Source: a virus. From it: a stretch of 35,859 nt of DNA. Of the stretch, positions 5,997-11,790 are shown piece after piece. Numbering within the stretch: position 1 is the first letter of the stretch; every line of letters starts with the position of its first letter. Location: IMG/VR virus record IMGVR_UViG_3300043775_000034, positions 1 to 35,859 of that record. One strand, given 5' to 3'. Below the pieces are notes generated by a model. The model was not told the DNA's origin. It searched no databases and was given only the letters and a program-made list of their open reading frames with translations. The position numbers and the translations under genes were made by a program.

Positions 5997-6231
5997 AATT
6001 TCTCTCCATTAAAGGTGCAAATTCGCGCTCAAGCTGGGCAATCACGGTATCGGCAAGGATGTTGTAAAGGTCAACTTGACCAAGGTAGCAATGCCACAAA
6101 TTTCCGCTGACAGGGCAAAAGTAGCAATCCATCTTTTCGGTCATATCAAAGTGCGTGACTTGCAGATGCTCTAAACCGCTTCTGACCATAATTCGTGCAT
6201 CATTGAATGGCAGTGTTTCTATGTGTTTCAT
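5989..6231 (-). CDS. Small early protein, 80 aa, unknown
   Basis: The ATG at 6229-6231 overlaps the previous stop (ATGA). The product is soluble, with a CYFCP cysteine pair and HCYLG further on, and a helical C-terminus (LADTVIAQLEREFAPLMERN). A bound metal is possible but not shown. It is the second gene of the leftward operon. I do not recognise the family. Confidence 0.7.
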   Translation of the reverse strand: MKHIETLPFNDARIMVRSGLEHLQVTHFDMTEKMDCYFCPVSGNLWHCYLGQVDLYNILADTVIAQLEREFAPLMERNYV

Positions 6232-6407
6232 GCTGCCACTTGTTGATTTAAGATTGACAAAGCTTCTTTGCTAGATGAAGCCTCATATTCGCGGCAAATA
6301 GCCACTTCTATACCGTTGGCGTAAACAGCAATCCAAGCGCCGGGTACTGTGCAATTAAGGCGAGGATTGAATTTTTCCTTTTGGCAATAAATTTCTACAA
6401 TTTTCAT
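6228..6407 (-). CDS. First gene of leftward early operon, 59 aa, unknown
   Basis: ATG at 6405-6407 with a strong AGGAG five bases upstream; stop TGA at 6228-6230 overlaps the next start. The product begins MKIVEIYCQKEKFNPRLN and contains a GAWIAVYANGIEVAIC strand pair, so a small beta-alpha fold is likely. It contains three cysteines. Function unknown. The leader upstream leads directly to the leftward promoter described at 6454-6482. Confidence 0.75.
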   Translation of the reverse strand: MKIVEIYCQKEKFNPRLNCTVPGAWIAVYANGIEVAICREYEASSSKEALSILNQQVAA

Positions 6408-6453
6408 ACTTACTCCTAAAAGACCCTATGCGAAATTGCTGGGGCATGGGTGC

Positions 6454-6482
6454 ATTGTTAAGTTAAATTAACAACCATGCAA
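6454..6482 (-). promoter_or_regulatory. Predicted leftward early promoter
   Basis: On the minus strand TTGCAT (6482-6477) and AACAAT (6459-6454) are 17 bases apart, a plausible sigma-70 pair (4/6 at each). The spacer is largely the inverted repeat at 6455-6474, so a bound dimer would block it. It would start transcription about 40 bases before the first leftward gene at 6407. Confidence 0.5.
6455..6474. promoter_or_regulatory. Operator-like perfect inverted repeat between divergent operons
   Basis: TTGTTAA and TTAACAA are perfect 7-base arms around a 6-base spacer. Outside them, TGCAT (6451-6455) and ATGCA (6477-6481) form a further inverted pair, so dyad symmetry spans about 30 bases. A related half-site TTAACA occurs at 6535-6540. 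Position inside the leftward promoter and next to a Cro-like gene suggests the operator of that protein. Confidence 0.6.
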
Positions 6483-6518
6483 GCACTTTATTTAATTCTT
6501 GACTGTTTTGTGGGGGTT

Positions 6519-6546
6519 TTGTTGTTTAGATGCCTTAACATAGAAT
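6519..6546 (+). promoter_or_regulatory. Predicted rightward promoter giving a leaderless transcript
   Basis: TAGAAT at 6541-6546 matches five of six bases of the -10 element; TTGTTG at 6519-6524 is a weak -35 at 16-base spacing. The expected start point is about 6553, which is the A of the ATG of the Cro-like gene. No SD precedes that ATG. A TTGACT at 6499-6504 lacks a good -10 at normal spacing. Confidence 0.4.
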
Positions 6547-6552
6547 TACCGC

Positions 6553-6705
6553 ATGACAAAACAGCAATTAGTTCAGTTGGCAGGCTCACAGAGTGAGCTG
6601 GCAAAGATTCTAGGCATTAGCCGAGTGGCGGTGTGCTTGTGGAAAGCTGTGCCAGAGCTGAGATTGCGCCAGTTAAAAGATTTACGCCCACAATGGTTTG
6701 CATAG
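6553..6705 (+). CDS. Cro-like helix-turn-helix regulator, 50 aa
   Basis: Residues about 11-36 form a helix-turn-helix: SQSELAKILGISRVAVCLWK, with the usual A-x3-G-x5-V/W spacing; the N-terminal MTKQQLVQLAG is the preceding helix. Length and build match small Cro/YdaS-type repressors. It faces the leftward operon across a 145-base control region with an inverted repeat, the position of Cro in lambdoid phages. There is no SD, so the message may be leaderless. No CI partner was found in the window, so it may simply switch off early genes in a lytic phage. Confidence 0.8.
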   Translation: MTKQQLVQLAGSQSELAKILGISRVAVCLWKAVPELRLRQLKDLRPQWFA

Positions 6706-6713
6706 GAGAAAAC

Positions 6714-6863
6714 ATGAAAAAAGCACTTTTGGCAGTTTGGTTTGCAGCATCATCCACAATGGTTTGGGCGGCTTGTTCAACCCATACCTACTATGCAAAC
6801 GGTAAGTATGTGACTTGCCAGACTTGTTGCTACGGCAACAATTGCACGACCAATTGCTACTAA
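6714..6863 (+). CDS. Secreted Cys-rich small protein, 49 aa
   Basis: Start at ATG 6714 is fixed by GGAG five bases upstream. An N-terminal signal peptide is clear: MKKALLAVWFAASSTMVWA, with cleavage likely after VWA. The mature peptide of about 30 residues has six cysteines in the pattern C-x12-C-x2-CC-x4-C-x3-C, rich in Thr, Asn and Tyr, so up to three disulfides in the periplasm. It sits in one unit with the Cro-like gene, eight bases downstream. I know no function; exclusion of other phages or binding of an envelope protein are guesses. Confidence 0.75.
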   Translation: MKKALLAVWFAASSTMVWAACSTHTYYANGKYVTCQTCCYGNNCTTNCY

Positions 6864-6881
6864 ATTTTTTCTGTGTATAAT
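6854..6881 (+). promoter_or_regulatory. Strong sigma-70 promoter ahead of structured RNA
   Basis: A perfect TATAAT at 6876-6881 with TTGCTA (4/6) at 6854-6859, 16 bases apart. The -35 lies in the last codons of the Cys-rich gene. The start point would be near 6888, exactly where the first hairpin of the RNA region begins. Confidence 0.7.
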
Positions 6882-6887
6882 TTAAAC

Positions 6888-7045
6888 CGTCTAGAGTGGC
6901 ATTTAGACGATGAATCGACAGAGAACCCCGCAGAGTACTGTGTGGTCTTGCAAGGTGGCAAGCGTGACTTTTGTCGATTCAATCGTTTAGCTGCTGCTCT
7001 CGCCAAGAGCCAAGACCACAGAGCATTTTGCGGGGTTTTTGCTTT
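6888..7045 (+). ncRNA. Structured RNA with pseudoknot, ending in terminator-like stem
   Basis: Perfect complementary arms: P1 CGTCTA 6888-6893 with TAGACG 6904-6909; A 6911-6920 with 6972-6981 (10 bp, TGAATCGACA); B 6924-6932 with 7029-7037 (9 bp, AACCCCGCA); C 6941-6950 with 7011-7020 (10 bp, TGTGGTCTTG); and a small hairpin GCTCT/AGAGC at 6996-7010. C nests inside B, but A crosses both, so the fold is a pseudoknot. B can be lengthened with G-U pairs to about 16 pairs and is followed by TTTTT, like a terminator. The region directly follows a strong promoter and precedes replication and late genes. Candidate roles are a small RNA, or an antitermination or attenuation leader. No known family is claimed. 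Confidence 0.65.
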
Positions 7046-7283
7046 TGGACAACGCAATGCGGTACGTCGATGGTTGCGTTTGAGATACCCCGATACACGA
7101 GCAAACCAGATCGGGGAGCGTGGGCTTAGTCCTAGAGCGCGGTGGTTGAAACAGTCTGGGACAGTGCGAGGCGATGACATGGCTCCGAAAGGCAAGCATC
7201 GAGGCACAGGCGAACTTTGGTTTTGACCACGGTAAGGCTGTGCTTTGCTCCAACATTCACCAAAAGGCAATAAGGGATAGAAG
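7046..7283 (+). other. Hairpin-rich leader between structured RNA and next gene
   Basis: No convincing gene in this 238-base stretch. It continues with clear hairpins: AACGCAA 7051-7057 with TTGCGTT 7074-7080, CCCCGAT 7088-7094 with ATCGGGG 7110-7116, and CGATG 7172-7176 with CATCG 7197-7201, plus TGGT/ACCA near 7218-7229. Several frames on both strands stay open, which fits GC-rich structured RNA better than one gene. It may be an extension of the RNA element or the 5' leader of the gene at 7284. Confidence 0.45.
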
Positions 7284-7631
7284 ATGACAAACTTTGAACT
7301 ATTCTGGGCTGCATGGCCTACCAGTACCCGAAAGGGCGGCAAGTCTGATTGCTTGAAGCGGTGGGAAAAGTATTATTGTGATAGCTGTGCTGACCAAATA
7401 ATCAAGCACATTGAGTGGATGAAAACCACCGACCAGTGGCGCAAAGACGGCGGTGCTTACATTCCCTCACCCGCTGTTTATCTAAACCAACGCCGCTGGG
7501 ATGGCGCTGAAATACCTGAAGTTAAAAAAACCATCAACATTTTGGACAAGCTGGCAGAAGACAGAGCCAGAGCAGTGCCAATGCCTGCTGACGTAAAAGC
7601 CCGACTGGATGCACTACGGGGTCGCAGATGA
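7284..7631 (+). CDS. Phage replication-type protein (C-terminal domain-like), 115 aa
   Basis: AAGGGAT precedes the ATG. The pattern FELFWAAWP...KGGKSDCLKRWEKYY, then IEWMKTTDQW, then GGAYIPSPAVYLNQRRWDG is the small helical module found at the C-terminus of phage O-like replication proteins and DnaT/primosome-type proteins. Here it stands alone without the N-terminal winged helix. It would help load the host replication helicase or primase; that role is inferred from the family. It begins a chain of overlapping genes ending at 8456. Confidence 0.65.
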   Translation: MTNFELFWAAWPTSTRKGGKSDCLKRWEKYYCDSCADQIIKHIEWMKTTDQWRKDGGAYIPSPAVYLNQRRWDGAEIPEVKKTINILDKLAEDRARAVPMPADVKARLDALRGRR

Positions 7632-7837
7632 ACCATGAGCACAGACAAGTCGCCAACAGCATCCTCTCCCGACTTAAAGACGGGGAACAATTTAGCCAAT
7701 CTGTCATTCGAACAGCGCTTAGAGATACAGGAGACCTTGCGGACGATGGAAGCAAGGGACTGGATCAATCGGTACAAAAGGAAAATCAAGGCGGTTGGCA
7801 AAAGAGAAGCCTACGCTTGGTGGCTAAAAACGATTGA
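7628..7837 (+). CDS. Possible 69-aa protein overlapping the next gene in another frame
   Basis: The ATG overlaps the previous stop (ATGA), as in the rest of this operon. The N-terminal stretch VANSILSRLKDGEQFSQSVI and the following ALRDTGDL resemble the start of small phage proteins I have seen in nin-like regions. All but the first 7 bases overlap the gene at 7635-7913 in a different frame. Either both are translated, or only one is. Kept with reduced confidence. Confidence 0.4.
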   Translation: MNHEHRQVANSILSRLKDGEQFSQSVIRTALRDTGDLADDGSKGLDQSVQKENQGGWQKRSLRLVAKND

Positions 7838-7913
7838 AGACATTGAAAAACGCCGAGGCAAAGCTGAAGCTGACGAATTACGCAGGAGAATGAATGAGGG
7901 CGGCAAAAATTGA
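7635..7913 (+). CDS. Small DUF7696-like phage protein, 92 aa
   Basis: The C-terminal two thirds has a conserved-looking pattern: LSFEQRLEIQETL, W43-I-N-R-Y-K-R-K, AYAWWLKTIEDIEKRRGK, LRRRMNE. I recall this W...WW...DIE..RGK..A..LR.RMN pattern from a short uncharacterised family in nin-type phage regions. All-helical and basic. The first about 25 residues (MSTDKSPTASSPDLKTG) look like low-information filler and coincide with the overlapping frame starting at 7628. Its 3' end overlaps the nuclease gene by 20 bases. Function unknown. Confidence 0.6.
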   Translation: MSTDKSPTASSPDLKTGNNLANLSFEQRLEIQETLRTMEARDWINRYKRKIKAVGKREAYAWWLKTIEDIEKRRGKAEADELRRRMNEGGKN

Positions 7914-8181
7914 TGCAAATCAAGAAGCGGTGGTTACGGCGCTACGAGCGGCTGGCGCTACGGTGCAGTCTTTGGCTGGTGTTGGTAAGGGTGTACCTGA
8001 TCTGTTGGTGGGCTATAAAGGCCAGACCCTCTTATTTGAAGTTAAAGACGGCTTTAAAGCGCCGTCTGCGCGACTTTTGACCGAAGACCAGATAAGGTGG
8101 CATGGAAGCTGGAAAGGGGGCGCATTGGCGGTTGTAGACAGCCCTGATGCGGCATTACGAATGATTGGGGTGATTAAGTGA
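7894..8181 (+). CDS. VRR-NUC / PD-(D/E)XK nuclease
   Basis: 95 residues, the normal size of stand-alone phage VRR-NUC proteins. Motifs: GVGKGVPDLLVGY with D36, then LLFEVKDG with E49 and K51, and LTEDQIRWHGSWKGG further on, which together give the PD-(D/E)XK active site. Members of this family cut branched DNA and act as Holliday junction resolvases or replication nucleases. It sits between the replication-type gene and NinB, in line with a role in recombination intermediates. Confidence 0.88.
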   Translation: MRAAKIDANQEAVVTALRAAGATVQSLAGVGKGVPDLLVGYKGQTLLFEVKDGFKAPSARLLTEDQIRWHGSWKGGALAVVDSPDAALRMIGVIK

Positions 8182-8456
8182 GAAGCCTTGAGCAAAACCG
8201 GCTGATGTGGGCAAACCTTGAGGACATTGCCCAGCAAGTGGTTTGGTACGGTCAAAAGCTACACAAAGAGGAATGGAAAGATGTGCTGACTGCTGCGCTG
8301 AAAAAGCAAAAGATTGTCCCCGGCATTGAGGGCGGCTTTGTGGTCATTGGCGCAAGGACAAGCAAAATGACCGTGGCAGAAATGAACGAGGTTATTGAGC
8401 TGTCAACCATGTTTGGCGCACAGCAGGGCGTTAAGTTTCGAGCTTTAGAGGAATAA
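8178..8456 (+). CDS. ninB: NinB-like recombination protein
   Basis: 92 residues from a GTG that overlaps the previous stop. RSLEQNRLMWANLEDIAQQV, the KLHKEEWKDVLTAALKKQ stretch, VPGIEGGFVVIGARTSKM and the EMNEVIELS helix follow the NinB pattern of lambda closely. Lambda NinB (Orf) is longer (146 aa), so this is a short form lacking part of the C-terminus. It binds single-strand DNA and SSB and helps recombination load. Fits the ERF/exonuclease and SSB-tail genes on the other strand. Confidence 0.88.
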   Translation: MRSLEQNRLMWANLEDIAQQVVWYGQKLHKEEWKDVLTAALKKQKIVPGIEGGFVVIGARTSKMTVAEMNEVIELSTMFGAQQGVKFRALEE

Positions 8457-8532
8457 AAAGGGGATCGGCACAAGGCCGACCCAAAATGATCACCGCAAGC
8501 ATTTAAAACGGCAACCAAAAAGAAGTGTACCC

Positions 8533-8886
8533 ATGTTCCAAAAACACAGTTATGTAAGGTCAAAAAAGCTACTTAAGCTGGTGGCAGGGCTTGACTGCCA
8601 AGCCTGCGGGTCAGGGCAAATGGTGCAGGCAGCACACACAAATTGGGGCGGCGGCAAAGGCAGGGGCGTTAAGGCTGATGACAATCTGGTGGCTGCGCTG
8701 TGCCTGAAATGCCATTACGAGATTGACCAAGGCAGAAAGTTAAGCAAGGAAGAACGCCAAGAATTGTGGAAACAAGCGCACATTGCCACGGTAAAAAAAC
8801 TGTACATCCAAGGCTTATGGCCTGTTGACGTACCTATTCCAGCGTTTACAATTGAGCCGCAGTTGTCTTCTTTGCAGGGGCATTGA
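8533..8886 (+). CDS. HNH-type nuclease, YbcO/DUF1364-like
   Basis: 117 residues. C-x2-C at DCQACGSG, then AAHTNWGGGKGRGVKADD, then LCLKCHYEIDQG: the cysteine pairs and the H...GGGKG...D...CH..ID pattern match the YbcO-type phage nuclease with a beta-beta-alpha metal fold. Last gene of this operon: its stop codon lies in the loop of the terminator at 8874-8900. The 76-base gap upstream (8457-8532) holds a small hairpin but no gene. Confidence 0.82.
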   Translation: MFQKHSYVRSKKLLKLVAGLDCQACGSGQMVQAAHTNWGGGKGRGVKADDNLVAALCLKCHYEIDQGRKLSKEERQELWKQAHIATVKKLYIQGLWPVDVPIPAFTIEPQLSSLQGH

Positions 8887-8900
8887 CCCCTGCTTTTTTT
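8874..8900 (+). terminator. Intrinsic terminator closing the replication/recombination operon
   Basis: GCAGGGG (8874-8880), six-base loop CATTGA, CCCCTGC (8887-8893), then seven T. The stem is perfect. The TGA of the upstream gene forms the end of the loop. Confidence 0.95.
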
Positions 8901-9057
8901 GCCAAGACGCATGGAGATTGTCACTTTAAGCTGGTGAATTCAACCAGTCTCCAGCCGTGTTGGTGGAAAGCGGTTTAGCTCCGGTGGGAGTTTTTTGTTG
9001 TTGAATTGCGCCCAAATCCTGCTTTATGGAAGCCACTAACAACCTTTAAGGATGACC
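8901..9057 (+). other. Gene-free leader with tandem hairpins
   Basis: A compound stem pairs TGGAGA 8912-8917 with TCTCCA 8948-8953 and CTGGT 8931-8935 with ACCAG 8943-8947. A second short stem CTCC/GGAG at 8979-8990 is followed by six T and looks like a weak terminator. No gene is visible. The AAGGA for the next start lies at 9048-9052. Confidence 0.5.
8979..8996 (+). terminator. Weak second terminator-like hairpin
   Basis: CTCC, GGTG loop, GGAG, then TTTTTT. Only four base pairs, so it is likely weak or part of a larger leader fold. Confidence 0.35.
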
Positions 9058-9414
9058 ATGAAAAAAGACGTTGCCGACTTTATTTCCACGCTGTTTCACA
9101 GCTCAACGGTGACGCATTTCATGCACCTGAGCACCGATTCATACGCTGTACACAAGGCTTTGGGCAAATACTACCCTGCCATTGTTGACTTAGCTGACAA
9201 TTACGCAGAGGCTTATTCTGGCTGTTACGAAAAGATCAAGGACTTTCCTGAGAACTTTCACAACGCCAAAGACCCTGTTAAGTACCTGACCAGCATCAAA
9301 ACCTACATTGAAAAAAACCGCGAGGCTTTGCCAGACGATAGCCATTTGCAAAACATTGTGGATGAGATCGCTGCGCTGGTGGACAGCACAATCTATCTAC
9401 TGTCATTCAAATGA
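9058..9414 (+). CDS. DUF5856/Dps-like four-helix protein, 118 aa
   Basis: I start at ATG 9058 because AAGGA is five bases upstream; the ATG at 9052 touches that site. The sequence is all helical with the pattern TVTHFMHLSTDSYAVHKALGKYYPAIVDLADNYAEAY split over two helices, typical of the ferritin/Dps-like phage family DUF5856. Metal-ligand candidates H and E are present but not a full ferroxidase set that I can prove. Overlaps the next gene by 4 bases. Role in phage growth is unknown. Confidence 0.7.
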   Translation: MKKDVADFISTLFHSSTVTHFMHLSTDSYAVHKALGKYYPAIVDLADNYAEAYSGCYEKIKDFPENFHNAKDPVKYLTSIKTYIEKNREALPDDSHLQNIVDEIAALVDSTIYLLSFK

Positions 9415-10091
9415 TCAGAATATTCGCTGGCTATGACCCTCGGGAGGCCATTGGCTACCATGTGTTCTGCCAGAGCCTGATTGAGCGCACCAGCGAGCCA
9501 GTCGCCATAACACCGCTACACGGTACACAGCGGGACGGCACAAACGCATTTACCTATCAGCGGTTTCTAGTCCCCTATTTCACCAAATTCACTGGCAGGG
9601 CGATATTTATGGATGCCAGCGATATGCTGATGCTGTCCAACATTGCTGACCTAAGCAAGCTGTTTGACCCGACCAAGGCGGTGCAGGTGGTCAAGCACGA
9701 ATATCAGACCAAGCACCCAAGGAAATACATTGGCACACCGATGGAAGCGGCGAATCGGGACTATCCCCGAAAGAACTGGTCAAGTTTAATACTTTGGAAT
9801 TGTGATCACCCAAGAAATAAGGTATTAACACCTGAGTTTGTGGATGACCACAGCGGCTCAGACTTGCACCGATTCGGTTGGTTGCCCGATTCACTTATCG
9901 GTGAGCTACCGAAAGAATGGAACGTACTGGTGGGCGAGCAAGACAACAAAAACGCCAAGATAGCGCATTACACGCTAGGCATTCCTGAGTTTGACCATTA
10001 CCAAGATTGTGATTTCAGTAAGCAGTGGCACAATACTAAAAGCCGAATGATGAACGGCTTAATTAAAATGCGGGAGACGGTTGATGGCTGA
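9411..10091 (+). CDS. GT-A fold glycosyltransferase-like protein
   Basis: 226 residues. Starts MIRIFAGYDPREAIGYHVFC, then TYQRFLVPYF, then AIFMDASDMLML, where MDASD (67-71) is the metal-binding acidic motif of GT-A enzymes, and later a WNCDHP and H-x-W pattern. The layout resembles GT8-like phage proteins that use nucleotide sugars. It precedes the large unknown gene and lies 10 kb before a second sugar-related cassette at 20295-23091. It could modify phage virion protein, host surface or DNA; the sequence does not say which. Confidence 0.72.
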   Translation: MIRIFAGYDPREAIGYHVFCQSLIERTSEPVAITPLHGTQRDGTNAFTYQRFLVPYFTKFTGRAIFMDASDMLMLSNIADLSKLFDPTKAVQVVKHEYQTKHPRKYIGTPMEAANRDYPRKNWSSLILWNCDHPRNKVLTPEFVDDHSGSDLHRFGWLPDSLIGELPKEWNVLVGEQDNKNAKIAHYTLGIPEFDHYQDCDFSKQWHNTKSRMMNGLIKMRETVDG

Positions 10092-11640
10092 TTACCGTGA
10101 CATGGCTGCGGCGCTGGGTGGTGGGTATGGACAAGATACCGGCCCGATTACGGCTGACACGTTGATCACGCTGAAAAACGGCAAGAAAGCCACGGCCGGC
10201 GACCTGCTTGGAATGCTGAAAGGGTTTAGCCAAGCGGTTGGCAGTAATCTGGAATCATTGGGTCGCGGAGGTTTATCAACATTTTTGGGTGCGCCTGTGG
10301 ATACCGCAAACACGGTTAGGACACCTTACCCAATGGAAGTGTTTGGGGATGTGAACTACACGCCTGACAAACAGTTACCGGGCGGCTCGCGGGATATTTT
10401 GGGCATGATGCCTAGAGGAACGGCCACCAGACCAGAAACGGCGGGGATGGAGGAGCTGGGCGGGTACATGACACCAGCGACCGCTAAAGTGCTGAAACCT
10501 GCGGTAACAGGATATGCAAAATTGGCGGGGCAAGAAATTAGCAACAAGCTCACAGGCCAACCCACACGGTCATTGCTGGGAACAATTACGCCTGAGTCGC
10601 AATTTATTTATATGCCGACTAGACCAAAGATGCCGCCAGAAGTTGGCACAAGGTATCAAAGAACTGATTTAGGCGGTTTGGTAGCCCCGCAAGCATTTGA
10701 CATACAAAAATACAAGGGCGCAAGCATAGGCACAATTCCTTGGGACAATTCAAGCCGAAACGTCCGAATTGAATCTGTATCAGATGAAGCGCTGACAAAC
10801 CCGTTAATTACTACTGGCGGGCAAGGCCATTTGATGGATATTTTGCATCAACAAAAAAATATTGGCGGGGCATCAGCCAAAAGCATTGTTGACAGAATTG
10901 CAGACCGTGTGGATGTTGCAAGAAAAGAAAACCTAGACGCTGGTGGCTCGGGCATTGTTTTACAAACACCCACTACAATGGGAGCGTTTTCAGAAAATTA
11001 CTCAGTACAACCAACAACTATATTATTAGATTTATTTGATAAACGTAAGGCTGCAAAATCTAAAGCAAACGAAATAAATAAATTTGTACAAGAGGATTAC
11101 CCAGAATTTGCCGGTATCAATACGCCAGAGGGTAGAGCGCAATTGCTAAATGTAAACAATGGACAATTACGCAAAAAGTTTGTGCGGTCAATGTACACCG
11201 AAGACAACGAAAAATATTTTAAATTTAACCGGCAAGACATAAGCAACGCAATTACTGCCGAAGATTTATTGGGTGTACCGCGAGGATATGGATTGAATGT
11301 GGTGATGTCGCATGGAAAAAAGCCCTTAACACTATCGCCATCAAGCAACCCAAGTTACACAACAGACTTCAGCGGCAAATATGTGGGCGGCATAGGTAAT
11401 GTGCCATCTGAAGTATTTATGCGCGACCGATACAACGCCATACGCAAAGAATATGAAAATGCCGTAGACAAAAACGGCAAGCCTTTTAATGAAAGCCAGA
11501 TACACGATGCAGTCATTGGCGCATTAGAAAAACGCAAGGCTGGCGTATTCCAGATCATTGACCAACAATTGATTGACCAAATCAAAGCCTACGAAGAAAA
11601 AGTTAAGCAGCGCGGCTGGAAAGATGCTTCAAGAAAGTGA
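10084..11640 (+). CDS. Large protein of unknown function, possible virion-associated
   Basis: 518 residues from ATG 10084 (a TTG at 10081 is upstream in frame). The N-terminal part (about 1-160) is glycine-rich and resembles the front of phage internal/structural proteins (LGGGYGQDTGPI, GAPVDTANTVRTPYP). The centre and C-terminus (about 170-518) are a globular alpha/beta region with LITTGGQGHLMDILHQQK, KSIVDRIADRVDVARKE and a Lys-rich helical end. The middle is AT-richer than its neighbours, a hint of separate origin. No catalytic motif recognised. It sits just before the terminase genes. Options include an ejected effector or a minor virion protein. Confidence 0.7.
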   Translation: MADYRDMAAALGGGYGQDTGPITADTLITLKNGKKATAGDLLGMLKGFSQAVGSNLESLGRGGLSTFLGAPVDTANTVRTPYPMEVFGDVNYTPDKQLPGGSRDILGMMPRGTATRPETAGMEELGGYMTPATAKVLKPAVTGYAKLAGQEISNKLTGQPTRSLLGTITPESQFIYMPTRPKMPPEVGTRYQRTDLGGLVAPQAFDIQKYKGASIGTIPWDNSSRNVRIESVSDEALTNPLITTGGQGHLMDILHQQKNIGGASAKSIVDRIADRVDVARKENLDAGGSGIVLQTPTTMGAFSENYSVQPTTILLDLFDKRKAAKSKANEINKFVQEDYPEFAGINTPEGRAQLLNVNNGQLRKKFVRSMYTEDNEKYFKFNRQDISNAITAEDLLGVPRGYGLNVVMSHGKKPLTLSPSSNPSYTTDFSGKYVGGIGNVPSEVFMRDRYNAIRKEYENAVDKNGKPFNESQIHDAVIGALEKRKAGVFQIIDQQLIDQIKAYEEKVKQRGWKDASRK

Positions 11641-11790
11641 GTCATACCGCAACGACATTAGCTTATCTTCTAAAGCGGCTATGGCATCAGCAACAAAAGC
11701 GTCCTGATCATCTTCTGGCGAATCGGCTAGTTCTTGGTCAAATTCAACGGTGTAGCCAGAGTTAGATTTCTTAACTATAATCAGTTTCAT
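11629..11790 (-). CDS. Small antisense gene, 53 aa acidic protein
   Basis: ATG at 11788-11790 with GGAGG seven bases upstream, stop TGA at 11629-11631. It begins MKLIIVKKSNSGYTVEFDQE and continues with an acidic stretch (ADSPEDDQD) and a short helix. It is the only leftward gene inside the long rightward late region and overlaps the end of the preceding gene by 12 bases. Strong SD and protein-like sequence support it. Function unknown; it fills the gap before the small terminase. Confidence 0.7.
   Translation of the reverse strand: MKLIIVKKSNSGYTVEFDQELADSPEDDQDAFVADAIAALEDKLMSLRYDSLS

Noticed and set aside
6873-7226. 117-codon open frame with GTG start across the structured RNA region
   Set aside because: The GTG lies on the promoter -10 hexamer, has no SD, and the reverse strand is equally open; the long perfect arms fit RNA structure better. 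Still possible, so a homolog search is advised.
6854-7283. Retron or CRISPR/tracr-like RNA
   Set aside because: No reverse transcriptase, Cas gene or repeat array is visible anywhere in the window.
6860-7342. 160-codon minus-strand frame
   Set aside because: Shadow of GC-rich structured DNA on the opposite strand; no SD and no protein-like pattern.
8457-8532. Hairpin TCGGC/GCCGA after ninB as a terminator
   Set aside because: Short stem with an internal mismatch and no T-run; left as a minor hairpin.
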